Shown piece after piece: positions 1 to 8,235 of a stretch of DNA of 64,000 nucleotides (the stretch's first letter is position 1; every line of letters begins with the position of its first letter). Source of the stretch: Riemerella anatipestifer ATCC 11845 = DSM 15868. GTDB lineage: Bacteria > Bacteroidota > Bacteroidia > Flavobacteriales > Weeksellaceae. A program made the translations under genes and the position numbers. Where the stretch lies: contig NC_017045.1 in assembly GCF_000252855.1 (NCBI RefSeq), positions 1,426,001 through 1,490,000 on the forward strand. The letters are read 5' to 3'. The notes below the pieces were generated by a model. It had not been told where the DNA came from. It saw nothing but the letters and a program-made list of their open reading frames with translations, and ran no database searches.

Positions 1-244
1 CTACAGATACAAAAGATCTGTTGTTAGCTTTTTTCTTAAATACCACTGTACCATCTACTAATGCAAACAGAGTATGGTCTTTACCAATCCCTACATTTTC
101 TCCAGGGTGGTGTTGTGTACCTCTCTGTCTTACAATAATATTTCCAGCGATAGCTTCTTGCCCTCCGAAAATCTTCACACCTAATCTTTTAGAGTGAGAT
201 TCTCTACCGTTTTTGGAACTACCAACTCCTTTCTTGTGTGCCAT
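1..244 (-). CDS. rpmA: 50S ribosomal protein L27, cut by window edge
   Basis: Translating back from the ATG at 244 gives an N-terminus [20 protein letters not shown] followed by the L27 core with [13 protein letters not shown] and HHPGENVG. L27 lies at the peptidyl transferase centre of the large subunit, where its N-terminal tail reaches the P-site tRNA. About 81 residues are present and only the last few are lost off the window edge. Unlike Firmicute L27 there is no N-terminal extension to cleave. It lies 34 bp downstream of rplU on the same strand, the usual L21-L27 operon order. Confidence 0.96.
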   Translation of the reverse strand, partial: MAHKKGVGSSKNGRESHSKRLGVKIFGGQEAIAGNIIVRQRGTQHHPGENVGIGKDHTLFALVDGTVVFKKKANNRSFVSV

Positions 245-278
245 TTTGTTTTAAAGTTTTTTTAGGTTGAAAAAATAC

Positions 279-905
279 TTAGGCTTTTCCGCCTTTTAGT
301 TGTCCTTTAAGAGCTTCTAACTCTTCAAACTTTCCATCAGCAGCTAGTTGTGCTTGTTGAGGCCAAGTTGTAGGATCCATAGCTGCATATACAGCACCGT
401 TAGGATCTAAGATGGCTTCTAGCTCCTCTTTAGTTTTCTTTGCTAAATCAGCAAAAGAAGTAATACCTGCTCCTGCGAAAAGCTCCGCTACTTTAGGACC
501 AATACCTTCAATTAGAGTAAGGTCATCTCCTTTTTTAGAAGATTTTTTTGCAGTAGCTTTGGTTTCTGTTTTTGCAGAAGATTTTTTAGCACCATCAAAA
601 CCTGTTATAGAAACAATTTTGATTTGAGTAAGAGATTGTCTATGCCCGTTTTTCTTAGCATAACCTTTTCTTCTTTTCTTTTTGAAAACGATAACTTTAT
701 CAGCTTTCAAATGCTCAATAATTTCCGCTTCTACAGCGATACCACTTACAGCTGGGGCGCCTACTGTTGTTGCTCCGTTTACGGTAAGAAGTACTTTATC
801 AAAAGTTACTTTGTCTCCTTTCTCACCAGAAAGACGGTTTACAAACAATTTTTGGTCTTGCTCAACTTTGTATTGAAGCCCTGCTATCTCTACGATTGCA
901 AACAT
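279..905 (-). CDS. rplU: 50S ribosomal protein L21 with C-terminal helix-hairpin-helix extension
   Basis: Residues 1-105 are a normal L21 (MFAIVEIAGLQYKVEQ at the start, KRRKGYAKKNGHRQ near the end), a protein that binds 23S rRNA in the large subunit. The protein is 208 residues, about twice the usual 103. The extra part is a Lys/Ala/Ser-rich linker (about 107-125) and then a domain with LTLIEGIGPKVAELF, the helix-hairpin-helix GIGPK pattern, ending in a helix rich in Glu and Leu. I recall such extended L21 proteins from other Flavobacteriia, so the fusion is probably a lineage trait and not an error. The reading frame is intact throughout. The role of the extra domain is unknown to me; nucleic-acid binding is the family-based guess. 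Confidence 0.96.
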   Translation of the reverse strand: MFAIVEIAGLQYKVEQDQKLFVNRLSGEKGDKVTFDKVLLTVNGATTVGAPAVSGIAVEAEIIEHLKADKVIVFKKKRRKGYAKKNGHRQSLTQIKIVSITGFDGAKKSSAKTETKATAKKSSKKGDDLTLIEGIGPKVAELFAGAGITSFADLAKKTKEELEAILDPNGAVYAAMDPTTWPQQAQLAADGKFEELEALKGQLKGGKA

Positions 906-1085
906 TGTTATAAATATTTATTAGTTAGTTAAGGGTGCAAAATTAAGTATTTTTTTTGAATTATAGATGTTTAACTCAAAAAAAGTGAGAGTTAACTTTA
1001 AAATAGGTTTACAATGCAAATATTAAATCTACTGAATAAGATAAAAAACTGAGTGTGAGAAGATAATGATATTGCTAAATAATTA

Positions 1086-1093
1086 TAAATTTG
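1086..1093 (+). promoter_or_regulatory. Probable Bacteroidota -7 box
   Basis: TAAATTTG matches the TAnnTTTG -7 element of Bacteroidota sigma-ABfr promoters and lies 22 bp before the lipoprotein start at 1116. No TTG at the expected -33 distance is visible, so this is a partial match. Confidence 0.5.
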
Positions 1094-1115
1094 TGTCGGA
1101 GAAAATAAAAAAGTT

Positions 1116-1796
1116 ATGTCTAAACTGGCGAAAATTTTAAAGGGTTTGTTGGCTTTGCTTGTTCTAAATTCGTGTGCGTCTATGATGCTGAATGACAAAA
1201 GTATTCAGCCGAGTGAAATTAGTAATCTAGGAAATTTTGAAACTATTTCAATGATTAGGTTGATTAAGAAAGGTAATCAATCTGAGCCGAGCGATTCGTT
1301 GTCAAACTTGTCTTCAAAAATTATGGATTCGATTATTTGGAGTTCAAGTAGTCCCAAAATTACAACTAAGTTTAATCTAACTGATGAAAAATTAAGGCAG
1401 AGAGTTGAGGATGATATTCTAAAAACCATGCTTCATATTAGAGATACTCGAAAGCTAGACCATATCAAGACGACCCCAGTTATGGATTCTATTGTGAAAG
1501 CACAAAATCAAAGATTTGCGTTATGTGTGGTTAATACAGGCTTTGATAGAAGGAAAGGTAATTATGGTAACCAAATTGCGAAAGGGGTAGGGATAGGTAT
1601 TTTAACTATGGGAATGTACGCACCTGTTCCTATAAAAGCTAATACTGCCGTATATGCAATGATATTTGATGCGGAAAAAAGTACAGTTGTGTTCTATAAT
1701 ACGATACCTTTTGTTGAAAAATCGCCAACGGATAAAAAGAATTTGGGTCAACTATACAGCAAACTTTTTGAAGGTTTCTTTTATAAAAAAGAATAA
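1116..1796 (+). CDS. Putative lipoprotein of unknown function
   Basis: The product has a short basic N-terminus, a hydrophobic stretch GLLALLVL and a lipobox LNSC with Cys at about residue 20, so it should be lipidated and sent to the cell envelope. The mature part is polar and mixed alpha/beta in character, with a Gly-rich hydrophobic patch around residues 150-170 (KGVGIGILTMGMYAPVPIK). I recognise no domain. It is a single gene between two opposite-strand units, with its own -7 box upstream and a strong hairpin terminator downstream, so it is probably monocistronic. Confidence 0.75.
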   Translation: MSKLAKILKGLLALLVLNSCASMMLNDKSIQPSEISNLGNFETISMIRLIKKGNQSEPSDSLSNLSSKIMDSIIWSSSSPKITTKFNLTDEKLRQRVEDDILKTMLHIRDTRKLDHIKTTPVMDSIVKAQNQRFALCVVNTGFDRRKGNYGNQIAKGVGIGILTMGMYAPVPIKANTAVYAMIFDAEKSTVVFYNTIPFVEKSPTDKKNLGQLYSKLFEGFFYKKE

Positions 1797-1836
1797 AAAA
1801 GTATTTCTACTGTAAAAGTATTATTCTTATATAAAG

Positions 1837-1873
1837 AAAAGGTGTTTTTAGAATTTTCTAAAACACCTTTTTG
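1837..1873. terminator. Bidirectional hairpin terminator
   Basis: AAAAGGTGTTTT pairs with AAAACACCTTTT around a short centre, with runs of T on both outer sides. It separates the rightward lipoprotein from the leftward murB and can serve both. Confidence 0.85.
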
Positions 1874-1885
1874 CTTTTTATGATA

Positions 1886-2905
1886 TTAGATAATATTAAC
1901 CTCTCGTTCTAGAGTAATCCCAAAGGTATTTTTTACGGAAGAGATGATTTCAGATGAAAAACGATAGATTTCTTCGCCTGTGGCATTTCCTGTAGCATTG
2001 ATGATGACTAGTGCTTGTAAATAATGTGTCGCTACATTGCCTATTTGTTTACCTTTCCAGCCTATTTGTTCTATCAGCCAACCTGCAGGAACCTTGGTAT
2101 GGCTGCCTTGTGGATAACCAGGGAGGTTAGGGAATTGTTTTTGTAAGTTCTGATAATCCTCTGTGCTGACACTCGGGTTTTTGAAAAAACTACCTGCATT
2201 ACCTAGCTCTTTAGGGTTAGGAAGTTTAGATGTTCTGATGTTTATGACCGCTTGTGCCACCTCTTGTATGCTAGGCTGGGTAACATTTAGACTAGAAAGT
2301 TCTTGTTGTATAGCACCGTAGTCGGTTCTAATGGAGTGGTTTCTTTTTGTTAGTCTAAAGCTGACTTCTAGTATAACATACTTGCCCTTGCCTTCTCGCT
2401 TAAAAAAGGAATCTCTATATCCAAAATTGCATTTCTCCTTATTAAAGGTTTCTACTTCTAGTGTTTCTAGGTTGAGGACTTGGCAAGACTCAAAGTGGTC
2501 TTTAATTTCTACGCCGTATGCTCCTATATTTTGGATAGGGCAAGTACCTACATTACCTGGTATTAGAGAGAGGTTCTCCAGTCCACCATAGTTTTTCTCC
2601 AAGCTGTATTGTACAAACTGATGCCAATTTTCTCCTGCTTGTGCCGTGAGTAATACTTCATCATCGTTTAGGTGTTGTTCTTTGATGCCTTTTAGGTTGA
2701 GTAAGATGGTAAGCCCATTAAAATCTTTTGTTAATAAGATATTGCTCCCACCACCTAGAAATAATATAGGTAAGCCTTTAATCTCGTCTAGTTTTAGGAC
2801 AGCGGTTAGCTCCTCTAAACTACCGACTTCTGCAAAGTATTTAGAAAATGCTTCTACCCCAAAGGTATTATGGTTTTTAAGAGAATAATTGGTCTTAAGT
2901 TGCAT
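1886..2905 (-). CDS. murB: UDP-N-acetylmuramate dehydrogenase MurB
   Basis: This is the FAD-dependent, NADPH-using enzyme that reduces UDP-GlcNAc-enolpyruvate to UDP-MurNAc in the cytoplasm, the second committed step of peptidoglycan synthesis. Visible signatures are SLKNHNTFG at the N-terminus, the FAD-binding LGGGSNILLT, LIPGNVGTCPIQNIGAYG, the catalytic-serine loop NAGSFFKNP and the C-terminal GEEIYRF with the conserved Glu. The length of 339 residues fits the E. coli-like type I form. The open frame extends nine codons upstream of 2905, but family members begin at MQLKTNYSLKNHNTF, so I chose that ATG. Confidence 0.96.
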   Translation of the reverse strand: MQLKTNYSLKNHNTFGVEAFSKYFAEVGSLEELTAVLKLDEIKGLPILFLGGGSNILLTKDFNGLTILLNLKGIKEQHLNDDEVLLTAQAGENWHQFVQYSLEKNYGGLENLSLIPGNVGTCPIQNIGAYGVEIKDHFESCQVLNLETLEVETFNKEKCNFGYRDSFFKREGKGKYVILEVSFRLTKRNHSIRTDYGAIQQELSSLNVTQPSIQEVAQAVINIRTSKLPNPKELGNAGSFFKNPSVSTEDYQNLQKQFPNLPGYPQGSHTKVPAGWLIEQIGWKGKQIGNVATHYLQALVIINATGNATGEEIYRFSSEIISSVKNTFGITLEREVNII

Positions 2906-2972
2906 AATTAAAAGTTTACAATCCTTCCACAAAGATATTAAAACTACATTAAACCATCTGTTTGTAGTAAAC

Positions 2973-3611
2973 TTACTTTAAAAACGGATTGTATTGTTGT
3001 TCAAAACCGATATTGGTACTCGCTCCGTGTCCACTGTAAACTTGGGTATTTGGTGGTAAGGTGAGTAGTTTAGTTTTGATGCTTTCAATGAGTTGTTCGT
3101 AATTGCCTTTATATAAGTCGGTTCTGCCAATGCTACCTTGGAAAAGTACATCGCCAGAAATTACCCAATTTTGCTCCTTGTGGTAGAAGCTAATGCTCCC
3201 AGGTGAATGCCCAGGAGTGTGTAATAGATGTAGAGTATCAGCTCCTAGGTGGAGTGTTTCGCCTTCGTCTATAAAGGTGATTTGTCCTACAAAGGGTAGC
3301 ATATTAAATCCATACTGCCTTGCGGTAAGGGGAGCCCTGTCTAGAAGTTCTTGATCTAACTGGTGCATTAGCACAGGTACTTGGTAGGTGTCAAAAGCCC
3401 ACTGCAATCCTACGATATGGTCTATATGAGCGTGGGTTAGTAGAATGTTTTTAACCGTTAAGTTCTGTGAGGTTATAAACTCGGATAACGCTAAAGTTTC
3501 GTTTGCGGTAAAATTACCTGGGTCTATAATGAAGGCTTGTCTATCCTCGTTATAAACTATATAGGTGTTTTCTGAAAAGGGATTGAAGGTAAATGTTTTG
3601 ATACTAAGCAT
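2973..3611 (-). CDS. Metallo-beta-lactamase-fold hydrolase (glyoxalase II-like)
   Basis: The 212-residue protein carries the metal-binding HAHIDH motif (HxHxDH, near residue 60), a further His in LHTPGHSPGS, Asp in ISGDVLF and the terminal YSGHG, which together bind two metal ions. This is the compact hydroxyacylglutathione-hydrolase-like branch that lacks the C-terminal glutathione-binding helices of true glyoxalase II, so the substrate is open. There is no signal peptide, so it should be cytoplasmic. It starts 16 bp after the end of the TolC-like gene and may be read through from that unit. Confidence 0.9.
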   Translation of the reverse strand: MLSIKTFTFNPFSENTYIVYNEDRQAFIIDPGNFTANETLALSEFITSQNLTVKNILLTHAHIDHIVGLQWAFDTYQVPVLMHQLDQELLDRAPLTARQYGFNMLPFVGQITFIDEGETLHLGADTLHLLHTPGHSPGSISFYHKEQNWVISGDVLFQGSIGRTDLYKGNYEQLIESIKTKLLTLPPNTQVYSGHGASTNIGFEQQYNPFLK

Positions 3612-3627
3612 AATGAAGATTGTTTTT

Positions 3628-5033
3628 TTAGGGCTGGGTATTCATATTCATTTGGAATAGTTTAACCCCGTTATAGGATTTTATAATTTTGTTTTCGGTG
3701 TTGTAAATTTTCTTTTGGATATCCAAAAGTTTAGACTCTCTAGAGTTGAGTATAAATAATGAACTTTCTCCGTTTTTAAATTTAATCTCTTCTCCTTTTA
3801 CCAGTTTGTTGTAATTATCGTAATACTCTTTGTAGAGTTCTAGCTGTTTGGTGTAGCCTTCAAAATCATTTTTATAAACTTCTAACTTGGTAAAGAGTTC
3901 TTGTTTTTTCATTTTTAAATCCTCTTCGTTTTGGAGTTTTTTTAGTTTAATGATTTCGTAGTCCGCCCGAGCTTCTCTCATAAAAATAGGAACTTCCAGT
4001 TTGAGACCGTATTGGAAATTATTAAATAGAGGGAATACCTCAATAGGTTTGCTAGGTTTACTAAAGAGATTATAACTGAAGTCTATCTTCGGGAGGAAGC
4101 TCTGCCACTTTAATTTTTTCTCTACATTTAGAAACTCATCTTTGTGTAGATAGTATCTTAGGGCTCTATGTTGCGAACTAAAGTTTTCTTCTATATAATT
4201 TTTCAGCATAGGGTAATCTGCTACTTTTTCTGAACTAAATACCTCTAGCGGATATACAGACGGCGGTAATGTTACCGACTGGTTATCTTTCCAGAGAAAA
4301 AGCTCAAGCTGTTCCATAGTGTTTTTATAATCCAATGATGCCTGCTGATAACCCAGTAGAAATTCTTGATACAGAGTTTCGGCTTCGGTTACGCCTATGG
4401 ATGCCATTTCGCCGTAGTCATAAGACTTTTTTATCATTTCTAACCTTTCCTCGCTTATATTGAGCCTTTCTTTATAAACGGTAATGATTTGATATTGCTT
4501 TACCCACTCCCAATACATATTTTCGGCATCTACCAAAATCTCGTTGATGAGGGTGGTTTGTTCGGCTTCTGTCATTTTATACAAGGCTTCGGCTTGGTGC
4601 AAAACGGCTCTTCTTTTATCGTAAATTAGCCCTTTGCCTAAAGGGATATTAACGCCTACATTGTATAGCTCGCCAGAGGTTGTGCTGTTGTCTAGTTTTT
4701 TTCCAGAGATATTGCTCACGCCACCTATTACATTCATTCCGTACCATAGTGGGATATCTACTTCAAGCCCTTTTTTATCATAATAGATGGTATTATCAAT
4801 GTTTTTTGTCCCAAAGCTCCTGATAATATAGGGTCGAAATTTCCTTTGGATTTTAGGATTTCGTTTTTGGCTATTTCTTTGCCATAGCGGTATTTTTTGA
4901 TAACAGGGTGATGCGTAGATACGGCGGAGAGATATTCGCCTAATGAAAACGAAAGGCTATCTCCTTGTGCAGACAAGCAATAGGAGAAAACCCAAAAAAC
5001 AAGATATAGTGTTTTATTTTTTATTTTTTTCAT
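3628..5033 (-). pseudogene. TolC-family outer-membrane efflux protein, frameshifted
   Basis: An N-terminal part (5033 down to about 4807) has a signal peptide MKKIKNKTLYLVFWVFSYCLSAQ and the start of an outer-membrane efflux domain (SLGEYLSAVSTHHPVIKKY, NEILKSKGNFDPILSGALGQK). The rest continues in another frame (NIDNTIYYDKKGLEVDIPLWYGMNVIGG and on), with the long coiled-coil helices typical of TolC. The frames join if the T6 run at 4802-4807 had seven bases, giving a normal 468-residue protein. As written the product stops after about 90 residues. The gene overlaps hlyD by 20 bp and is the outer-membrane partner of that set. It could be a true pseudogene, a switchable homopolymer or a base-calling error. 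Confidence 0.85.
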
Positions 5034-6318
5034 CTTTTTGTTTGTTTGCGATGTAGTAATCAGGAGGGAAGCCGTTGATGTTACGCCATATCTCGTACCA
5101 GATAGGGACATCGTTTAGAAGAATAATACCCTTTGAGCCTGCTCCCATTTTGATGTTTGGTGGCCACTTTTTATCACCACTTTCTACTACTACTACTTTG
5201 AACATTCCGTTTTGAGAAATGTTGTTTTCTACAGCGATTATTTTACCAGGGAAAGTCCCATAGCTTGAGTTGGGCCACCCAGAGAATACAATGGCAGGGA
5301 AGCCATCAAAGGTACAGCGTATCTTTTGCCCTTCCTGTAATAGTGGCAAATCTACTGGAGATACATAAAATTCTACGGCATATTTTACCGATTTTGGAAC
5401 AATAATACCTATGTTTTCGCCTTCTTTTATAATCTCACCAATCCCTGTTTTGCTGAGCTGGGTAATTTGTCCGTCTTGAGTAGCAATAATGTAGTACTGC
5501 CCCTGTCTTACTTTATAGTTGGTAACTTGGGTTTGTAGTTTGGCTATTTCGCCATCACTTCCTGCTACCTGTCCCATACTTTGGAAACGCTCGCCTTCTA
5601 GCTTGCTTATTTTTTCGTTATAGTCTTGTATAGTCGCATTTTGTTCTACTTGTAGAGAAAGGATTTCTTGCTGAGCTTCGGCAAGTTTGTTTTCTATACT
5701 ATTTTTCTTTGCTAGGGCATTTTGGTAAGATACATTTCTCCTTTGGAAATCTGTTAAAGAGACAAGCCCTTGTTTGTACATTTCTTCTTGTCTTCTGTAC
5801 TGGTCTTCCGCCATTCTAAACTCATTGTTGGCAGCTTGAAGTTCAGCATTAGTTGCATTGATTTTAAAGTTGAGTTGTTGCAGTTTTATTCTGATTTGGT
5901 TCAGTTTGAGTTCTCTAGCAGCGTTCAAAGCATCTAGCTGTCCTCCAATGGTTTTTATTTTTGCAGAGTAGTAATCTCTTACATTGTCTTTCGCATTGAT
6001 TTGGTCTTCTGCTCTTTGCACCAATAGAGGATCCATATAGTCCTCCTTTATTTCGGAAATTCTAAGAAGAGTGTCACCTTTTTTTACTTGGTCACCGTTT
6101 TTTACATACCAGTGTATGATTTTCCCAGGTATTGGAGATTGTATGCTTTGGGGTCTCTGCTCTTGGTAAAGCCCACTTACATAGCCATTGGTATGGATGT
6201 TCTGTGTCCATGGAAGTAATAGTAATAAAAGCAGAATGCCAAGTCCAATAAAAAACCATTTTTTGATGTTGGTTTTTTGGTGTATTCGGTAGATTTTATT
6301 GTGAGATTTGTAGTTCAT
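5014..6318 (-). CDS. HlyD-family periplasmic adaptor (membrane fusion protein)
   Basis: The 434-residue protein has a basic N-terminus, one membrane segment (about residues 21-38, FFIGLGILLLLLLLPW), a split lipoyl-like domain (IQSPIPGKIIHWYVKNGDQ) and a long coiled coil at about 95-240. It closes with the second lipoyl half (IIATQDGQITQLSKTG) and a beta-barrel domain. This is the adaptor that joins an inner-membrane ABC exporter to a TolC channel. It begins 10 bp after the ABC gene and overlaps the TolC-like gene, so all three form one operon. The substrate is not evident; no peptide precursor gene is adjacent. Confidence 0.92.
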   Translation of the reverse strand: MNYKSHNKIYRIHQKTNIKKWFFIGLGILLLLLLLPWTQNIHTNGYVSGLYQEQRPQSIQSPIPGKIIHWYVKNGDQVKKGDTLLRISEIKEDYMDPLLVQRAEDQINAKDNVRDYYSAKIKTIGGQLDALNAARELKLNQIRIKLQQLNFKINATNAELQAANNEFRMAEDQYRRQEEMYKQGLVSLTDFQRRNVSYQNALAKKNSIENKLAEAQQEILSLQVEQNATIQDYNEKISKLEGERFQSMGQVAGSDGEIAKLQTQVTNYKVRQGQYYIIATQDGQITQLSKTGIGEIIKEGENIGIIVPKSVKYAVEFYVSPVDLPLLQEGQKIRCTFDGFPAIVFSGWPNSSYGTFPGKIIAVENNISQNGMFKVVVVESGDKKWPPNIKMGAGSKGIILLNDVPIWYEIWRNINGFPPDYYIANKQKDEKNKK

Positions 6319-6328
6319 CTTTGCGTTT

Positions 6329-7981
6329 TTATTTTATGACTTCTAGTTTCCCTTTATTCATAGATAAATGATGTTGGCTTGCTTTAATCAAATCTTTATC
6401 TTGAGAGATGATAATATAGGTTCTGTATTGAGATGTTTTTTGGATATATTTTATCAGCTTAGGTTTAATGCTTTCGCCTAAGCCTTCTAATGGTTCTTTT
6501 AGAAGGATTAATTTTTTATTTCCAATTAAGGCTCTCAGAAGCATAATGATTTTTTTTGTACTGTAAGGGAGCTGATAATTAACATCATTAATTACACTAA
6601 GTAAGTCGTTTGAGAAGTAATGGCTGTCTATACCTATTTCTTTTGCCAATGCAACCACATCATCTAGTTTTATATTTTCATTGCCTACGGATATGTTTTC
6701 AAAAATAGTTCCTTTAAAAATACCTCGCTCGTCTATCATTAGCCCCAGCTTACTTCGGTAGATATTCATATCGATGTTTTCTATCCCCACACCATTGATG
6801 AAAATATTTCCTTGAGTAGGAGTATAAAAACCAGCTATTAAGTTAAGGAGTAAGCTCTTACCAGAAGCGGTGTCTCCAGAAATTACGGTAATGCCATTAG
6901 CTGTAACATCAAAGTTTATATTTTCTAGTTTATTGGTTTTGCCATCAAAGGAATAGTTGACTCTATTGAAACTAATATTGACTCCAGTATTACTATTGTG
7001 ATAGATATCGTGTTTGCCATTGTTTTCCGTCTTTAATTCGGTGATTTTATCTAGCTTTGCTAGGGCGGTAATGGTGTCATAATAACTTTCTAAACTTTTT
7101 ATTAGTTTTTCTACTGCGCTTAATAGTAGCAAAATAACAATTTCTACTGCCATAAATGCACCAATGTTCAGTTTTTGATTGATGAGTAAATATACGCCAA
7201 TAGACAACATTACTAGTGTAATGATAACCTTGAAAAATATAACTAATTTGTACTGGAATTTTAGAACATGAAAATGCTGTGTACGGTAGTCTAAATACGG
7301 CAACATCCTTTTATCGGTTTCTTCTAAATGAATATTTGAGTTAGAACTTACTTTAAATATTTTAATCGCTGATGATAAATCCTCTAACCAAGCTGCTAGA
7401 TGATATTTGCTATCGCTTTCTTTGAGGCTGGTTTCTATACCTTGTTTCATTGTAAGTTTAAATAAAACAACAATGCCTATGATGAGAAAAATACCAAAGA
7501 CCAAAAACCAAACATGATAGAGAGATAGTAATATAACTCCAAAAATAATTTGTATAATAGATGTAGGAATGCTCAATAGCATTTTGGAGAATGATTTTTG
7601 TAAATTCTGTGTATCAAAAAAACGATTGATAAGTTCAGGAAGATGATAATTGTTCACCGAATAGAGGTCTATATCGGGTAATCTTTTAGCGATTTTGAAA
7701 GTATAATCAACAAATATCTTTTGTTGGATTTTCTCTATAATCATCATTACCTTTATTTGGAAATAGCCAGTCAGCCAGGTACCTAGTACTACAAATGCAA
7801 TCAATAGATAGATGGAGGTAACCATAGTGGCTCCAAAGGCATAACTAATGATGGCTTGTATACCTAGAGGAATACTCAAATATACCAGTCCGCTAAGGAT
7901 ACCATATAAATAAATATTGATGATATCCTTTCGCTCTAGTTTTATTAGGTTGAGTAATAGTTCGTTTAGTTTTTTATTCAT
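6329..7981 (-). CDS. ABC exporter (fused permease-ATPase) with degenerate ATPase motifs
   Basis: Residues 1-310 form a six-helix exporter membrane domain; the C-terminal 230 residues align to an ABC ATPase. Walker A is intact (GDTASGKS, near residue 367). However, the Walker B position reads LILLKEP where LLLDEP is expected, so the metal-binding Asp is Lys. The signature LSGGQ is replaced by YSTKK, the D-loop Asp is Gly, and the H-loop His is Gln (IIISQDKD). There is no N-terminal C39 peptidase. The gene leads an operon with HlyD and a TolC-like protein, as in type I secretion. The ATPase may be inactive, may need a partner, or may mark decay of the unit, whose last gene is frameshifted. Confidence 0.88.
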   Translation of the reverse strand: MNKKLNELLLNLIKLERKDIINIYLYGILSGLVYLSIPLGIQAIISYAFGATMVTSIYLLIAFVVLGTWLTGYFQIKVMMIIEKIQQKIFVDYTFKIAKRLPDIDLYSVNNYHLPELINRFFDTQNLQKSFSKMLLSIPTSIIQIIFGVILLSLYHVWFLVFGIFLIIGIVVLFKLTMKQGIETSLKESDSKYHLAAWLEDLSSAIKIFKVSSNSNIHLEETDKRMLPYLDYRTQHFHVLKFQYKLVIFFKVIITLVMLSIGVYLLINQKLNIGAFMAVEIVILLLLSAVEKLIKSLESYYDTITALAKLDKITELKTENNGKHDIYHNSNTGVNISFNRVNYSFDGKTNKLENINFDVTANGITVISGDTASGKSLLLNLIAGFYTPTQGNIFINGVGIENIDMNIYRSKLGLMIDERGIFKGTIFENISVGNENIKLDDVVALAKEIGIDSHYFSNDLLSVINDVNYQLPYSTKKIIMLLRALIGNKKLILLKEPLEGLGESIKPKLIKYIQKTSQYRTYIIISQDKDLIKASQHHLSMNKGKLEVIK

Positions 7982-8025
7982 AGAGTAGTTTATTTATTTT
8001 TAATAAAAATTAAAAAATCATTCAT

Positions 8026-8070
8026 AAAAAAACATCCTAAACCAATGAGGTTATAATTTGGATGTTTTTA
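8026..8070. terminator. Hairpin terminator between murF-alr and the exporter operon
   Basis: AAAAACATCC and GGATGTTTTT flank an inner AAACC/GGTT pair, giving an interrupted stem followed by T-rich sequence on either strand. The rest of 7982-8235 shows no gene and no other clear structure. Confidence 0.65.
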
Positions 8071-8235
8071 TAACATTTTCCATATGTATGGAAGAGCTAT
8101 TCAATCGGCTAAAATATGCCTTAGTAACTAAATTACCAAACAAAATGAAATGCGTAAGATTTTGTATTTGGTTAATAGCATACATCAATCGTGTAGCAAG
8201 AAGTATTCCGATTTATCTATAACTTTGTTAAAATT

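Noticed and set aside
5014-7981. Bacteriocin exporter with peptidase domain
   Set aside because: The ABC protein starts directly with its membrane domain and has no C39 peptidase, and no double-glycine precursor was found nearby.
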